From contig NC_088709.1 in assembly GCF_963576615.1 (NCBI RefSeq), positions 22,399,243 through 22,463,242 on the forward strand: a DNA stretch of 64,000 bases. Reading direction: 5' to 3'. Under the pieces are notes generated by a model. That model was not told where the DNA came from, made no database searches, and was given only the letters and a program-made list of their open reading frames with translations. The position numbers and the translations under genes are program-made. The DNA is from Watersipora subatra. Its lineage: Eukaryota > Bryozoa > Gymnolaemata > Cheilostomatida > Watersiporidae. Shown in pieces: positions 36,484 through 48,800 of the stretch (the stretch's first letter is position 1; each line of letters starts with the position of its first letter).

Positions 36484-36700
36484 GCTGGTCTAAAAAGAAC
36501 ACTTGCAAGACCTGCCATTAAAAAGAACACTTGCAAGACCTGCCATTACAAAGAGACTTGCAATACCTGCCATTAAAAAGAACACTTGCAAGACCTGCCA
36601 TTACAAAGAGACTTGCAATACCTGCCATTAAAAAGAACACTTGCAAGACCTGCCCTAAAAAAAGGACTTGTAACACCTGCCTTGAAAAAGCACTAGCAAA
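36484..36700. repeat. 27/28-bp alternating tandem repeat
   Basis: Two related units alternate: AAAAAGAACACTTGCAAGAC + CTGCCATT and ACAAAGAGACTTGCAATA + CCTGCCATT. Together they give a 55-bp period before decaying toward 36700. The short open frame over it is an artefact. Confidence 0.85.
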
Positions 36701-37626
36701 ACATGCCCTTAAAAGATCTCATGCAAAGTTTGCTCTATAAATAAAAGCATGGAATCAAATAATTATTCAGAACTATATAAAAATTTATAAGTGGAATCAA
36801 AATGGAATTTCTGGCAGTAAAGGCAGAACACTTTTTGTAACTTTGCCTAATATACATCATCCTCCAGATGCTCATAAGTCAGTTCCAGGGACCTGCTTCA
36901 GCACAGCTTGGCTAAAAACAAAAATAAATTGACTGCATATATTGCTAATGACTTTTAGAGACCTTCTGATACGAGCAATCTACTGCTGACCGTTGCAATC
37001 GTTTTACTAGAACCACACAGTAAACAATTTAAACCAGTTTGTAATTAATATAACTATGAGTGCCAACACCAGTATCCTGAACCAGCATAGTCATACGTCC
37101 TAGTCATATGTGACTTTCTACCAAATAAGCTCTGTTGATCCATGGTCAAATACCAAAGCTTTTTGGTCAGTTATCAATGCTTAGACCAGTTGAGATTCTG
37201 TGGTTTGTGGTCAGTTATCAATGCTTAGAGTGGTTGAGGTTCAGTGGTTTTGTGTACTGGTATCAGCGCTGAAGAGATCAATGCTTGAGATTCTTTCATG
37301 TATGTACAGTTTATATATTTGTAGAATAGATTAGGTTCTGTGGTCAAGTCATATAAGTTATAGACAGGAACAAATGCTTCAAATTGATGCAATCAAGAAT
37401 TCTGTGTACTGTATAGCCAAGTATACATGTATGCTTATGAGAAGTATAGACGCATGTATAGTGAAAGGATCATGGTCTATGATCTGTGAAATAGCTATAT
37501 ACACTCAAGATAGGTATTCAAAGTGAACAGGTGTTTCAAATATAGTCTTATATAGTTTATCTTTGAATAGACCATGATCCAACAATTTATCTACGATAGT
37601 TAGTCTTTTTGCACTACAAGTAATAT

Positions 37627-38048
37627 CTGTATATATATTTCTCAAAGTCCATGTGTTGGAATTCCGTCTGTCTGTTGGAAATCCGGCTATAGCTATTATT
37701 AGAACAGCAGAGCTTGACAACAATAAAGACTCAAATTCATGGAATTTCATGAAAATTCATGGAATTCTTACTGTCATTGGAAGCCTAACCTTATTAACTA
37801 GCTTAGTGGAGTTTCCATTGGCAATATGCCAGGCCACTAGCTTGAAAGGTGCAGTTGTTTGACAAAGTTTTAAAACCTTTACAGTTGTTTTTATTTCTCT
37901 CTTAATTTATTTCAACTACACGACACACTTCTCTCATGATATGTAGTTTGAAAGTTAGAATGACAAATGTTGTTGTATGTTAAATACAAATCAATTTTCT
38001 GTCCAAAGACTCTTCTATTACATGGGCAACGCCGGGTGGCACAGCTAG
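37627..38048 (+). repeat. CTAGT-family repeat, 422-bp copy
   Basis: It starts TGTATATATATTTCTCAAAG, passes a CCGTCTGTCTG block and GGCTATAGCTATTATTAGAAC, and ends CATGGGCAACGCCGGGTGGC then ACAGCTAG|T. It has no coding capacity. Its 3' half matches 24968-25140 in reverse orientation, and the ends match 5200-5290 and 20605-20730. The AT-rich 5' end and CTAG end, without inverted repeats, resemble non-autonomous Helitrons. Confidence 0.5.
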
Positions 38049-38875
38049 TTATTCTATAAATGTATGTCCTCAGATGATATTGGTTTTATCGGCTTTTTCA
38101 CAAATATGCACAATAAGCATGATAAGAAATAAAATGTATGATAGACATTCAGCAATTCTTGCGCATTCAAGCATTTTCATTGCAACGAAATTTTGACCCC
38201 AGAGTTTCAGAACCACTGGCTATTAAGTTTGAGTAAAGTTAAATGAGAAACTGTGGCAGAGCCAAGCTTTAATTTACTGTAACATTTAATATTCTATCTT
38301 GCATGTTTCTGCTAGACTATCTTTAGACAGCACGTCAGCAGCTTTTTCTAGTGTACAAAGCACTTTTACCTTCATGATGAAAGTATATTTATTTGCTTTG
38401 AAGGTTACTATATACTTTCAGCCTTAGAATGTCTAAAAGTGTTTTTGATTAATTCAGTTGTTGAACATGTTTGAACATATGTTTTTTTAATTTGTTTGTT
38501 TCTGAAGGAGGTTAGATGCAGTGTAATATAACTAACATCTATGTTAATTAATTCTATTTGCTCTCTCTATGTACCTAGTAAAAACTAATCTAATTAAATA
38601 ATAACCTAATTCTAATCTAATCTGAAATAGTCTAATGTATAATAGCCTAATCAAATGGGTCTTTGTGTTTCCAAAGTTCACTAAATTGTTTATTAGAACA
38701 GATTGTTAATAGGATATAATTAGCAAAGTATTTTCTGTACCGGTTGACAGAATTGTTGGAACAACAGGTGTTAGCTGCCAATGCATGTGGTAAGTTGTTC
38801 AGCAAAAAATGTAGAACATTCTTTCTTGATCACATCAAAAATTCATAAGTAAACATATTTCCGCAATGCATATTT

Positions 38876-38881
38876 TTTATT
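38876..38881 (-). promoter_or_regulatory. Candidate polyadenylation signal for gene B
   Basis: AATAAA on the minus strand about 300 bp after the gene B stop. A second AATAAA overlaps the stop codon itself (39179-39184), but is less likely to be used alone because it leaves almost no 3' UTR. Confidence 0.3.
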
Positions 38882-39179
38882 TTCTGTTATTCCATGAGTT
38901 TTATGCTCAAAATCACAGATAAGTCAGTGCAAGGCAAATTAGCAAAGCCTATTAACTCACTAAAATACATAAGCTTTCATGTTAGCATGAAATCATGTCA
39001 AAAACCAAAACTCTAAAATTGGATTTTTCTTCTCATTTAGAAAGACGACAGATCCTTTTGTTTAAACAGCACAGGCAGCTACCCAGAGCACTAAGCACTA
39101 TACAGCAAGATTGGAAATTCTCTCCTAAGTTCTATTGTTTTTGTTTACAATCCAGTTTCTTATCACGCTTCCACTTGGT

Positions 39180-39361
39180 TTATTCAACTGTGTAGTATCC
39201 AGCCATTCCAAGGCAGAGATAAGCCAAAAGAATATACACTTTTACCGCGAGACAGCATTCACTTTGGTAAGAGCAGGCTAATATGAAACCCACTGATTGC
39301 CACAAAACATTATTCGCAAAAGCCGCTTCACTGTTCTCTTTGAAGATAATTCCATAAAATC
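39180..39361 (-). CDS. UNC93A: Gene B exon 10 (C-terminus and stop)
   Basis: 182 bp, residues 417-476, acceptor CTTTTACAG, stop TAA at 39180-39182. It codes GFYGIIFKENSEAAFANNVL and the last two helices, and stops directly after YTVE. The stop lies inside the hexamer AATAAA. Compared with gene A it lacks about 34 residues of basic tail. No related sequence follows the stop. Confidence 0.9.
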
Positions 39362-42300
39362 CTGTAAAAGAACTGTTAGCTTAATACAAGTGTACATTTA
39401 CACAGGGAACTAGTAAAGCAAGAAAGTAAAAATAAAATAAAATTGGTCACCCAATAGTAAAAACAGATAATACTTATTCTTAAAACTGATAAACTTTTGT
39501 TCTAAACACAACTAATATGATAACATGAGTAGGTTATTCTTGTTATTAAACTACAAGCACATGTGCTAAAAAACGTTTGATCAACTATAGTTAGCAAAAT
39601 AAGAATAAGATCGTCAATAATGAGGTACCAAAATACCTGCAATCATTATTTGCGGACATCGATATAAATTTAAATCTGCTTTAATATAGTTGAGAGGAGG
39701 GGTCATTATTATCTGCATCAAAAACTGTTTTTTGCTTAGTTGCAAAAAGTAAAGTGCATTTAAAAGAGATTTAGAAACATCATCAAGAAGAAAAGTAATG
39801 TGAAAAAGAACACATGAGCTGTAAGAAACGGCAAAGGCTGAAAGTTGAAAAGTGAGCTAAATATGTTAAATCTGACTAAACTAAAATAGTCATCGCTAAC
39901 ACTAACAGACTGCCATAATAATAATAACATCGAGGATTATAATGGTGTTGACAATTGTAATTAGGATGGTGGTGATAATGAAAAAAATGATGATGATGCA
40001 AAGATTGTAACATTATAATAGCTATAACCTTTACCAGAATTTCTTTTATGTAAAATTACTTTAGAGTTGTACAAACGGATTTGAACAGCTTTACAATATT
40101 TTTAATCGTTGCAGAAAGTTTATTCAAGCATTTTTTTTACTAGAGTGAATAGCTATTGAGATACTTTACATGCAAACCAGAAAAAAAGTATATTGTTGAT
40201 ATTCTAGGTTAAACAACTTATGATGAAAATATCCAAAGGCCTTCTCACTGAACAGCAAATGAAAAAGGTAAAAAGGAAAAGAGGGAAAGAGGGAAAGAGA
40301 GAGACAGAGAGACAAAAAGATAGAGAGAAAGAGGGAGAAAGGGAAAGAGAGAGAGGGAAGGAGGGAAAGAGAGAGAGAGAGAGAGAAAGAGACCTTTGTT
40401 ACATAATTATTAAATATAGACTGGAAGAAACATGAATACCAGGTTGCTAGTAGTAAAACTATGACTAAAATTAACTCTCCTTTTGGTTAACTGACCATTC
40501 ACTTGTGTTTTCCATATGGCATCAGCCACTCCCCAAAATCCAGCATAGAACAGATAGAGGTATAGATGCTCTTGTGTCGTAGAAGTAGTTAGAAAGGTTA
40601 TGAAGAGGGCGATATTTATTCCAGCTCCTGTAAAAAGTTATGCCTAAATTGAAGCTTTGGTAGTTTTTTACATTTTAGGCCAAATCATTTTTGCCAGAGT
40701 TTCATATGTTGCTGTAAATAGTTTATGTAAAATTTATGTAAATAATGAATATAGTGCTACATAACATCAAACAAAGTTTTAGGCTATCAGTTTTTTAATG
40801 AAAGTAAAAATTAATTTATTTTTCAAATTGTATTATGGTATAAATTACATAATATATCTATGTCATGCTTGAATTGAAAGACTGAGTCAGTAAGAACATG
40901 ATATTGTTTCTTTAAACTGCTTTAACCAGATTTAAAATATAATTAGAGACCTTAAATCAAAAAGAGGATGTATAAATATCCTCAATGACCTTTTTTGAAA
41001 AGGCATGTACAAAAAAAGCTTAGCCATGTATTGTTTGCTAATTTAACTGTCAAAGTGTTTTTAAACCATTTAGCTTGAAAAGTTTACACTAATACTTTAA
41101 ATAAGTTCCTGCTCATTTACATCCATGTGTTGCTTTTTACCATCAAGCAGCAATAACAACATCAAAACAAAAAACTAACAAGTGCAATAGTTCATTATTG
41201 GCCACTCTTTGTTCAATGAGAATCAAAAACCTCTGCTTCTAACAAATGGTGCTTCAACTTACCAAGAGTAACAAAAGGAACTCTCCCAACAAACTGCGCA
41301 AGTTTCCCAAAGAGAAGTGAACCGAGAGATGATGTGACACCAAAGCATACAACTGCGTATCCAACCCACCAATTACCAAATGGGCAAGTGATGAATGCCT
41401 GAAATAATAATGGTTGATTGTTTTGAGTATGTTGGTAAAAAAATATTTTATTTTTATGAACTTACAGACTGCGAAAAAAAAAATTGTAACTGTAGATTTC
41501 ACGGACTGTTTCCCATGTAAAACTAAAGACCATACAACAATTAACGGTCTCCCTTATTTTAACGGTTTTTGTTGTAAAACTGGCAGCAAACTTTATAATC
41601 TTATAGTGTATGTTAGTCTAAAAACAATTTTTACTAATATAAGGTACTAATGAATAGCGCTTCATCCTGTTACAGATATAATTTAACCAATGAAATGATT
41701 TTCATTACTAAGTAGATATATTGCCAAAACCTGGGTAGTTTGAAAACTTAAGTGAAACAAAAGGAACCGTAAAAATATGTGAAACTTTAGTTAAATAAGC
41801 CAATAGCTAGATAAATTACAGGTATGTAGCCAGAAAACACCAGTAACTGTGTAAGTTACCTGTGTGTAGTCAGAAGCAAAAAATGCCTGGTGCAATCCAC
41901 AGTACACGGTAAGAGGCAAGAGAAGAAGTTGTCTTCTATCTTTTAGTTGTACAAGTGTTGCCACAAGGAGCCGAGATTTACAGCTATTCTTTAAACAGCC
42001 GGTTTGCCTTTCAGTTACTTTAGCTGGTAGTTGTTCCAGCAGGAAAGCAGCCATTAGCACAGCAATACAGGCACAACTAGTATAAACACCAGCCAACATG
42101 AAGAGCTGAAAATATTTTAAACATTGACTAGATATGAAAACCTTTATGGCTAAACTCTTTGTGCACTGTAAATTGTTTAAAGCTCCGGCAGCAATACAAA
42201 GAGAATAGTGTCTAAAAAACAGTCTAAAACTGATTGAGTTGCACAAAATTGGTTTGTTAAAATAAAAATGCAAAAAATTATTACATTGATAAACAGAAAT

Positions 42301-42817
42301 ACTTTAAATATATCGAAATAGTATTTATAAAACATTTTCTGATAATTCTATTAAAATATAGACAGTGATATAAAAATTAATTTTAAACAAGTACACTTTT
42401 TTGTGATAATTCGAGGTAGACGTATGCACTTGACTCACTTGACTGTTTGGTGGTCTCTCAAGATTACTGTTGTTAGAAGAATGCATCTGGGGACAGAAAG
42501 ACCTTCCACACAGCATTTGTTCCTAGAAGTTAAAACAATAACATGAAGGTTTCTCCAAGCACAGCTTATGCACAGATTCTTATTGGCTCATACACTATTT
42601 TCATTGTGCATTTATTTCACTTCAAACATAAAATTCTAAATGTGATAGTTTGCTGCATTTGGGCTACTCCAACAAATTTATAGTTATTAATTTACAAAAG
42701 TGAAAATATAATAATACTATGATTGGATGAAGTAAAATAATAGCTAAAAGTATAATAACGAAAATACTGTCCGATTGCATATGGAAACTAGTAGTAATAA
42801 TAATAGTAGCAATGATG

Positions 42818-42854
<37 letters not shown>

Positions 42855-45800
42855 TACAGATACAAATGGTGAAGCGACATGAATTTGACACAACAAAACA
42901 TGGTGTTATTATAAGACAGAGATTGTTGGTGAATTAGAACTATCAAAGTTGTTGTAGAATATGAGTAGTCAAACAGATCATGTGATTAAATTGAAAAGAC
43001 ACAACATTGTTGCAGGGGAACACATTTGAAGACACTTGGTTAATTTTGTCATTCTAAGTGCTAGGAGAGTTGATGGCAAGAAGAAGGAAACCTATCAAAA
43101 TTTGGTGAAACCACTGTAAAAACAATGCGAAACCTATGTACATGTCTTGTCCTTAGAAATAGAATCACTTAAAAGATGGAAAAAACATACATAGATATAA
43201 AAGATATCTAAGCCTCCTATTTTCTGTACTTTAAGATTGGTGAGAATACAAAAGAGAATGCTGAAACAGTCTTTGTTAGTCGACTTAACCTAATACCAAG
43301 AAATAACATCTAGCTAAACACTAAACTGTTTGTACAAGCAAAAAACAGTAGTATAACAGAATAAACTATAATATCATACAGTATGGTATAATCTATAACA
43401 TATTATAACATATTGTAATATAGTATAATATGGTAAAATATAATAATATTATTATATTTAGCTCTTGCTAAAAAGAGTCAAACCTTCTTCAGTATTACTA
43501 TTAAGAGTTAAATGAAGAGAGTTCATCTGACAATAATATATTCTGAAAAAGCAAACTGTAAGACTATTATAGTCAGTTTACATGTCTAATATATTAGAGT
43601 TGATGACAAGAGATTGATAGTAACAAGTTAAACTCACCTCAGTTGATAGAGGTGAGACAGAAAAATTAGAGTCTGATGGAGTCAGCACTTGGCTAGATAT
43701 GATATTTCCCCATACAGATGCTGAAAATACTATCTTAGTTTAGTGTTCTACAAGTATCTAATTCAGCCACATCCTCATGAATTCAGAACCATACAATTAG
43801 CAAATATAACAATTCATGTTATATTCAAGCTGAATCTTTTTCCATACATAGTCCACAAAATTTTCTTGGCTCAGTGCAGTGCAAGCGCCTACTACAATCA
43901 AATCTTTGCTAACTCAAAACCATTCAAGTATACAAGTAATACAAGTATCAACTCATGTTATGTTGACAAGCAACAGGAGTGCTCAGTGTATAAGTATACG
44001 ATTTTGTTCTATAAAGTGAGAAGGATTACGTTGCCTTGATTATTTACAGAGTCACATTGCATAATAAATAATTATAATTATTATGATGTTGATAATAGTC
44101 AGCATATAGTAATGTAAATCTATTATATTATAAGATTGACAAAATTCAGCACATAATATGATAAATCTATTATAATGTTGATAAAAGTCTGTGTATAGTA
44201 TGATAAACCTATTATAATGTTGATAAAAGTCAGCATATAGTATGATGAATCTAATATATTATAAGGTTGACAAATCTCAGCTCATAGTATGATAAATCTA
44301 CTATAATGTTGATAAAAGTCAGCGTATACTATGACAGTTTTATTATATTGCAAATAAAATGCTTTTAATGTTACTGATAACAACGCTAACAGAAGTTGTT
44401 TGTTTACATATATCTTGATATTGAAAAATTTTAATAACTTTTTAACTGTGCAGATAAATTGAATTAATAATTAAATAGGAAACAACTTACATGATGTTTT
44501 GAAGAGGTAGAAAACTCCAAAGAATAGATTAACAGCCGAATCATTTGTTACACCCTTTTTTCTAGCGTATTCATGAGCCAGCTACAATGCATTGCATAAG
44601 ATAATAACTGTACACATGCATTTGACAGTGTATTGTACAATTACATATGAGATTACAAAACACTTAGTACTCTACAAGGTTATGTAATCAAATACACTTG
44701 TGTACAATATTGCAAAGTAGAATGAAGGCTCAAACTTTTTTTATTGAAAAAAAAGGCTTTTTTTATACAAACTTCTACTTAATATAATTTTTTTCAGCAA
44801 ATTAATTTTATTAATAATATCGTGTGGCTAAAAATAGTTCACTGTTGTTTTTTTCGCTTACATAAATTTCCTAATGCAAATTCAATATAAGCTAAAATAA
44901 TTGAAAGATAACACAGAAACTTATGAAACGTTTAAAACCTTTATAGAAATAACAGGTTTTATTGGAAATTCAATTTTGTTAAATTTTACAAATTTTTTTT
45001 TAAATGACTAAAAAATTGTAAAAAGGTTCAATACCCATATATGATTTTGTTAAATTCAGTAAATTGTGACTTATTGATAACTTGAAGTACTGTAATATCT
45101 ACATAGTTCTTGCCACTTTTATACTCGTGCGCTTGCTAAAAAACTCTTTACAAAAGGATTGTGTTCAGATGCACCTTTAACTTGGTTAGTAAGTAATTTC
45201 TAGCAAAAGCCGATAAATGTTAACTTTTGTTTGTCGATGTCTCAAATAAGAAAATGTAAAACTAGTGAACCACATTTAAATTTGTGATTGCGTCAAATTT
45301 TAGTTGATTTTAACAAGAAGTATTGATTTTTTTCTATCAGTTGAGATGTTGTTTGTTGTTTTGGGTGATCTCATTGTCAAGATATTTGAAGGTTAAAATC
45401 GACAAAAACTGATCGTGGTAAAAACTCTAAACAAAAGATGTGGCCAGACTTGTCCAAGATGATGTGTATAGTAAAACACTCTGTTTCTATCTCCCGTATT
45501 CACATCGGCTATTGCGATAAAAGTCTAGTCCTACGCGGCTCTATCAGCACATATTCTATTTTGTGTCTGCTCAAAATTGCTAGGATAAAAATTTAAATCT
45601 AGCTACAGATACATAATTATAATGTCTCAAACACCTCAAATAAGGGAAATTAAAAATTTGTCATATTAGTTTCCTCTATATGCTGTGTAAACATTTGACT
45701 ACCGACTACGATTCTGCTAGTCTATGATATTTAGGTTGCCGAGTTAACTTATTTCATCGCGGCCTTTGTATCAGCTAAGTTCTCTGTTGCTACCGACATC

Positions 45801-48800
45801 GGAAACTAGCTACTAGATACAATAAGCAAGCTACATCTTTGAAAAGAATATGCTTGAATATATGGCGAAACCAACTGCATCCCTAAAAAAGCCATATATG
45901 GTCAACGTTATCTATTCAATATTAACATCAATTTGTTAGAAAAAAAATTTACTGGTCACATTTGATTAGTTGATCCAGGTAAAAGAATAAATGGTTTTAT
46001 GAGTTGATTAAAATAGTGAACGCAAAACATTGATTTGTTAACGCAAATTGGTTTCTTAGAAATCAATTAACCCATCAATTCTGGCAGAGGGTTATTAAAG
46101 CCATTCCTGCACCTGGTTGGCGGTTTGTGGACTTACCCGTTTTCACTTGGTAGCACGGAGCATAACATTTTTAGCTTGGTACCAGAACATAACATAACGG
46201 AGCCGCAGGTTGCGACCCTTGAGCTATCTACTAGACAAGATCTCAGCACAGGCGGTAACGGTACTATCACTATGTTTCCATGACTCACACATGATTCACA
46301 TAATTCGAATGATCCCCAAGTTGAGTTACTTTGCAATGGAGCGTTTCAATGAACACCTGCCGATGCTGATTTAACACTAGCGCTTGACCCCATAGGTCAA
46401 GCGCTTTTCCCCATAGGTCAAGCTATGGGGAAAATCTGACCCCTATGGGGTCAGATGCTTGACCCCATAGGTCAAGTATTAGCCTAATTAATGACTCTAT
46501 AAATAGCTAGGCAGTCTTGGCAGCTTAGCTTAGCAGCGATGGTTCGGATCGTTGGTTGGCGCATCGAGACTGCTGAAATCGAAATAAATACGGATGAAGT
46601 GTGAAAACGTTTTAATGTAGTAGCCATCGATATTTAATGTGCATTACTCGCAAGTGCCGTTTTCAAAATTCGCAGGCACGATGAATTCGATAAAGTTTTG
46701 CGGATCGCAAAACTTGCTTACCTTGCGGATTTATGCCGTTTCCATGACGCGAATAACTTGCGGATTAGCTCATATTTGCGAATTATACGCGTCATGGAAA
46801 TGCCATGTATGATGTATTCAATTTGCTCTGCAAATCATGTTTTGCATTATTTTCAGCAATATTATTTTATTATATAATTTTTACAAGCCAAAATTTTTTT
46901 ACTTTGACATAGTTTTATTACAAACATTCATTCACGTTGTCGCCACTCACATAAATGTAGTTCTAGCTCATATAGTAGGACAATTTAATCTACTGCAGTA
47001 AACTCAAACAAAATACATCTTGGTTTGTGCAGCACACATTCAAGTCTCTTTTTCCCATTGCTGGCAGTTTCCAAACTGACAAAGCTGTTTTGGCTGGTAG
47101 GACCACATAAACATCCTGTAATCAATAAAACAAATTATTAAAAAAAATTATATATTACTTTTAGTATAGTTAACACTTGTTCATCAATATACATGTAAGA
47201 CATTATATTGCTAGATGCTATAGATTAATTAAGAAGCCGTCAATTAAACACTCAACATAGTTTATTTTGTAGCGAGCTGTGCAACTCACTGTGCATCCAT
47301 ATCACTCACACATGCACAGGAAGTTACATTATTGTTGGAAACAGGGAAATATAATCTGAATGTAAACACAACAGCATATGTATAAGAAACCCAAATTTAA
47401 AGATAAATTTACTTCCATTCTCCTATCTTCCTCTGCAGCGTAGCGCTGTTGACACTCGTCAGCCCGAGTCATAAGCTGTCTGCCCCAATCTCTAACCACC
47501 TGTTGCTCAGAAAACTCTGAGTTACCTTTGCTAGAACTGGAAGCATTGTTACAATTCTGTTGTTTGTCAATAAAAACGTGTAGAGGCATTAATTCATTAA
47601 ATTAACGATGTCAATTAATTCAGTAAATTAAATACGATGCCGATGCGCGAACTAGTAAATGAGTAAAATCCTTAACACCGAGATCACAGACAACGCGTTT
47701 CACGAGTAATAAAATTTATTATGACCTGTATAAAAATTTTGTGCTGATGATTGGCTAAAGAAAAGGTCTTATATTTATCGCTCATGGACTCTTTTCACAT
47801 GTATCACTATGTACATCACGATAAAGCACCCGCTCGAATATGAGCATTTCAAAAGATGACCTCATCTAAACGCCTATATCTCTGGACAGAGTTAGTCTAA
47901 AAACACAAAAAATACATCAAATTGTAGCTGATGTTTTAGCCTTTTATTGGATTTAATTTCATTTGATTAGCTTTTTTGTGGCAATCACATCTTTAAGCAC
48001 ATTTTAAGGAACTATTGATAAGTAGGAAGCTTTCTACTTTAGAGATATTCTGTGTGATGTCATGAGTTGAAAAGTGTTCACATTAAAAATATGAATAGCC
48101 ATGCTAACCTTCCCATAAGTATATTAATACTTAAACAAATCTAGTTAGCACTTACATAACTATGTTAAAACCTAAATAGATATGGTAACATACAAGTAAC
48201 AATGTTAACATTTAAATGATGGTGATACCTTTCAAGTAACTATGTTGACAAGTAACTATGTTAACCTTTAAAATCAGATATGAAATCAGTAAAACATGTA
48301 AGAGCTGTGATCAATCCATACCATGTTAAGATAGTGGCTCTTTGCTGTCCACAATGGTGCTGCCCCGGCACCAAGAATTACAGCAGCTGGGATAAATAGG
48401 GCCCAGCTAGCATGGAAATGTGCTGCCATATACATTATATAGCATGCCATTGAAAGAGTCAGTGTCCATTTGCAACCTGTCAAAGTGTAGTAAAGAACTT
48501 AGGGATTATGGGGTATGTGAATAATGTGTTTTAGATAATTGGATAATTTTAATTTAAAAATAGTACTTGTATTATATCAAATCATAACATGTTTTATCAC
48601 CTCACATCATGTCTTATTATGTTATATCACTTTATGTTATATTATAATATTTTGTATCGTGTTAAATGTTATTATATCATATAATATTATATTACATTAA
48701 TTATACTTTGTTGTTAGATTATACTTGTTGTATCGTATTATATTATACCATATCTTAACCAATTCAACTAGATAATAACGTGATGTACTATATTGCATTA

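Larger units (their letters stand above)
35361..39179. other. Intergenic region between the paralogues
   Basis: No recognised exon. It holds the 55-bp composite repeat (36484-36700), a CTAGT-family copy (37627-38048) and a hAT-like terminus near 38185-38218 (minus strand CAGTGGTTCTGAAACTCTGG). At 38876-38881 a minus-strand AATAAA could serve gene B. Confidence 0.55.
44582..48321 (-). other. Gene B intron 3
   Basis: 3740-bp intron. It holds a diverged relative of the mariner-like MITE interior (45290-45450), a four-hairpin cluster (46379-46476), an inverted pair TTTCCATGACGCG/CGCGTCATGGAAA (about 46739-46797) and a short exon-like open frame on the minus strand (about 47413-47570). The base composition at 46100-46810 is more GC-rich than the rest of the intron, suggesting inserted repeats. 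Confidence 0.75.

Noticed and set aside
40220..40435. Arg/Glu-rich 71-codon open frame
   Set aside because: It is translated from a GA microsatellite within an intron.
42061..42273. Upstream extension of gene B exon 7 (open frame to 42273)
   Set aside because: The frame is open by chance. The TTTTCAG acceptor at 42106 gives exactly the length and phase of gene A exon 7.
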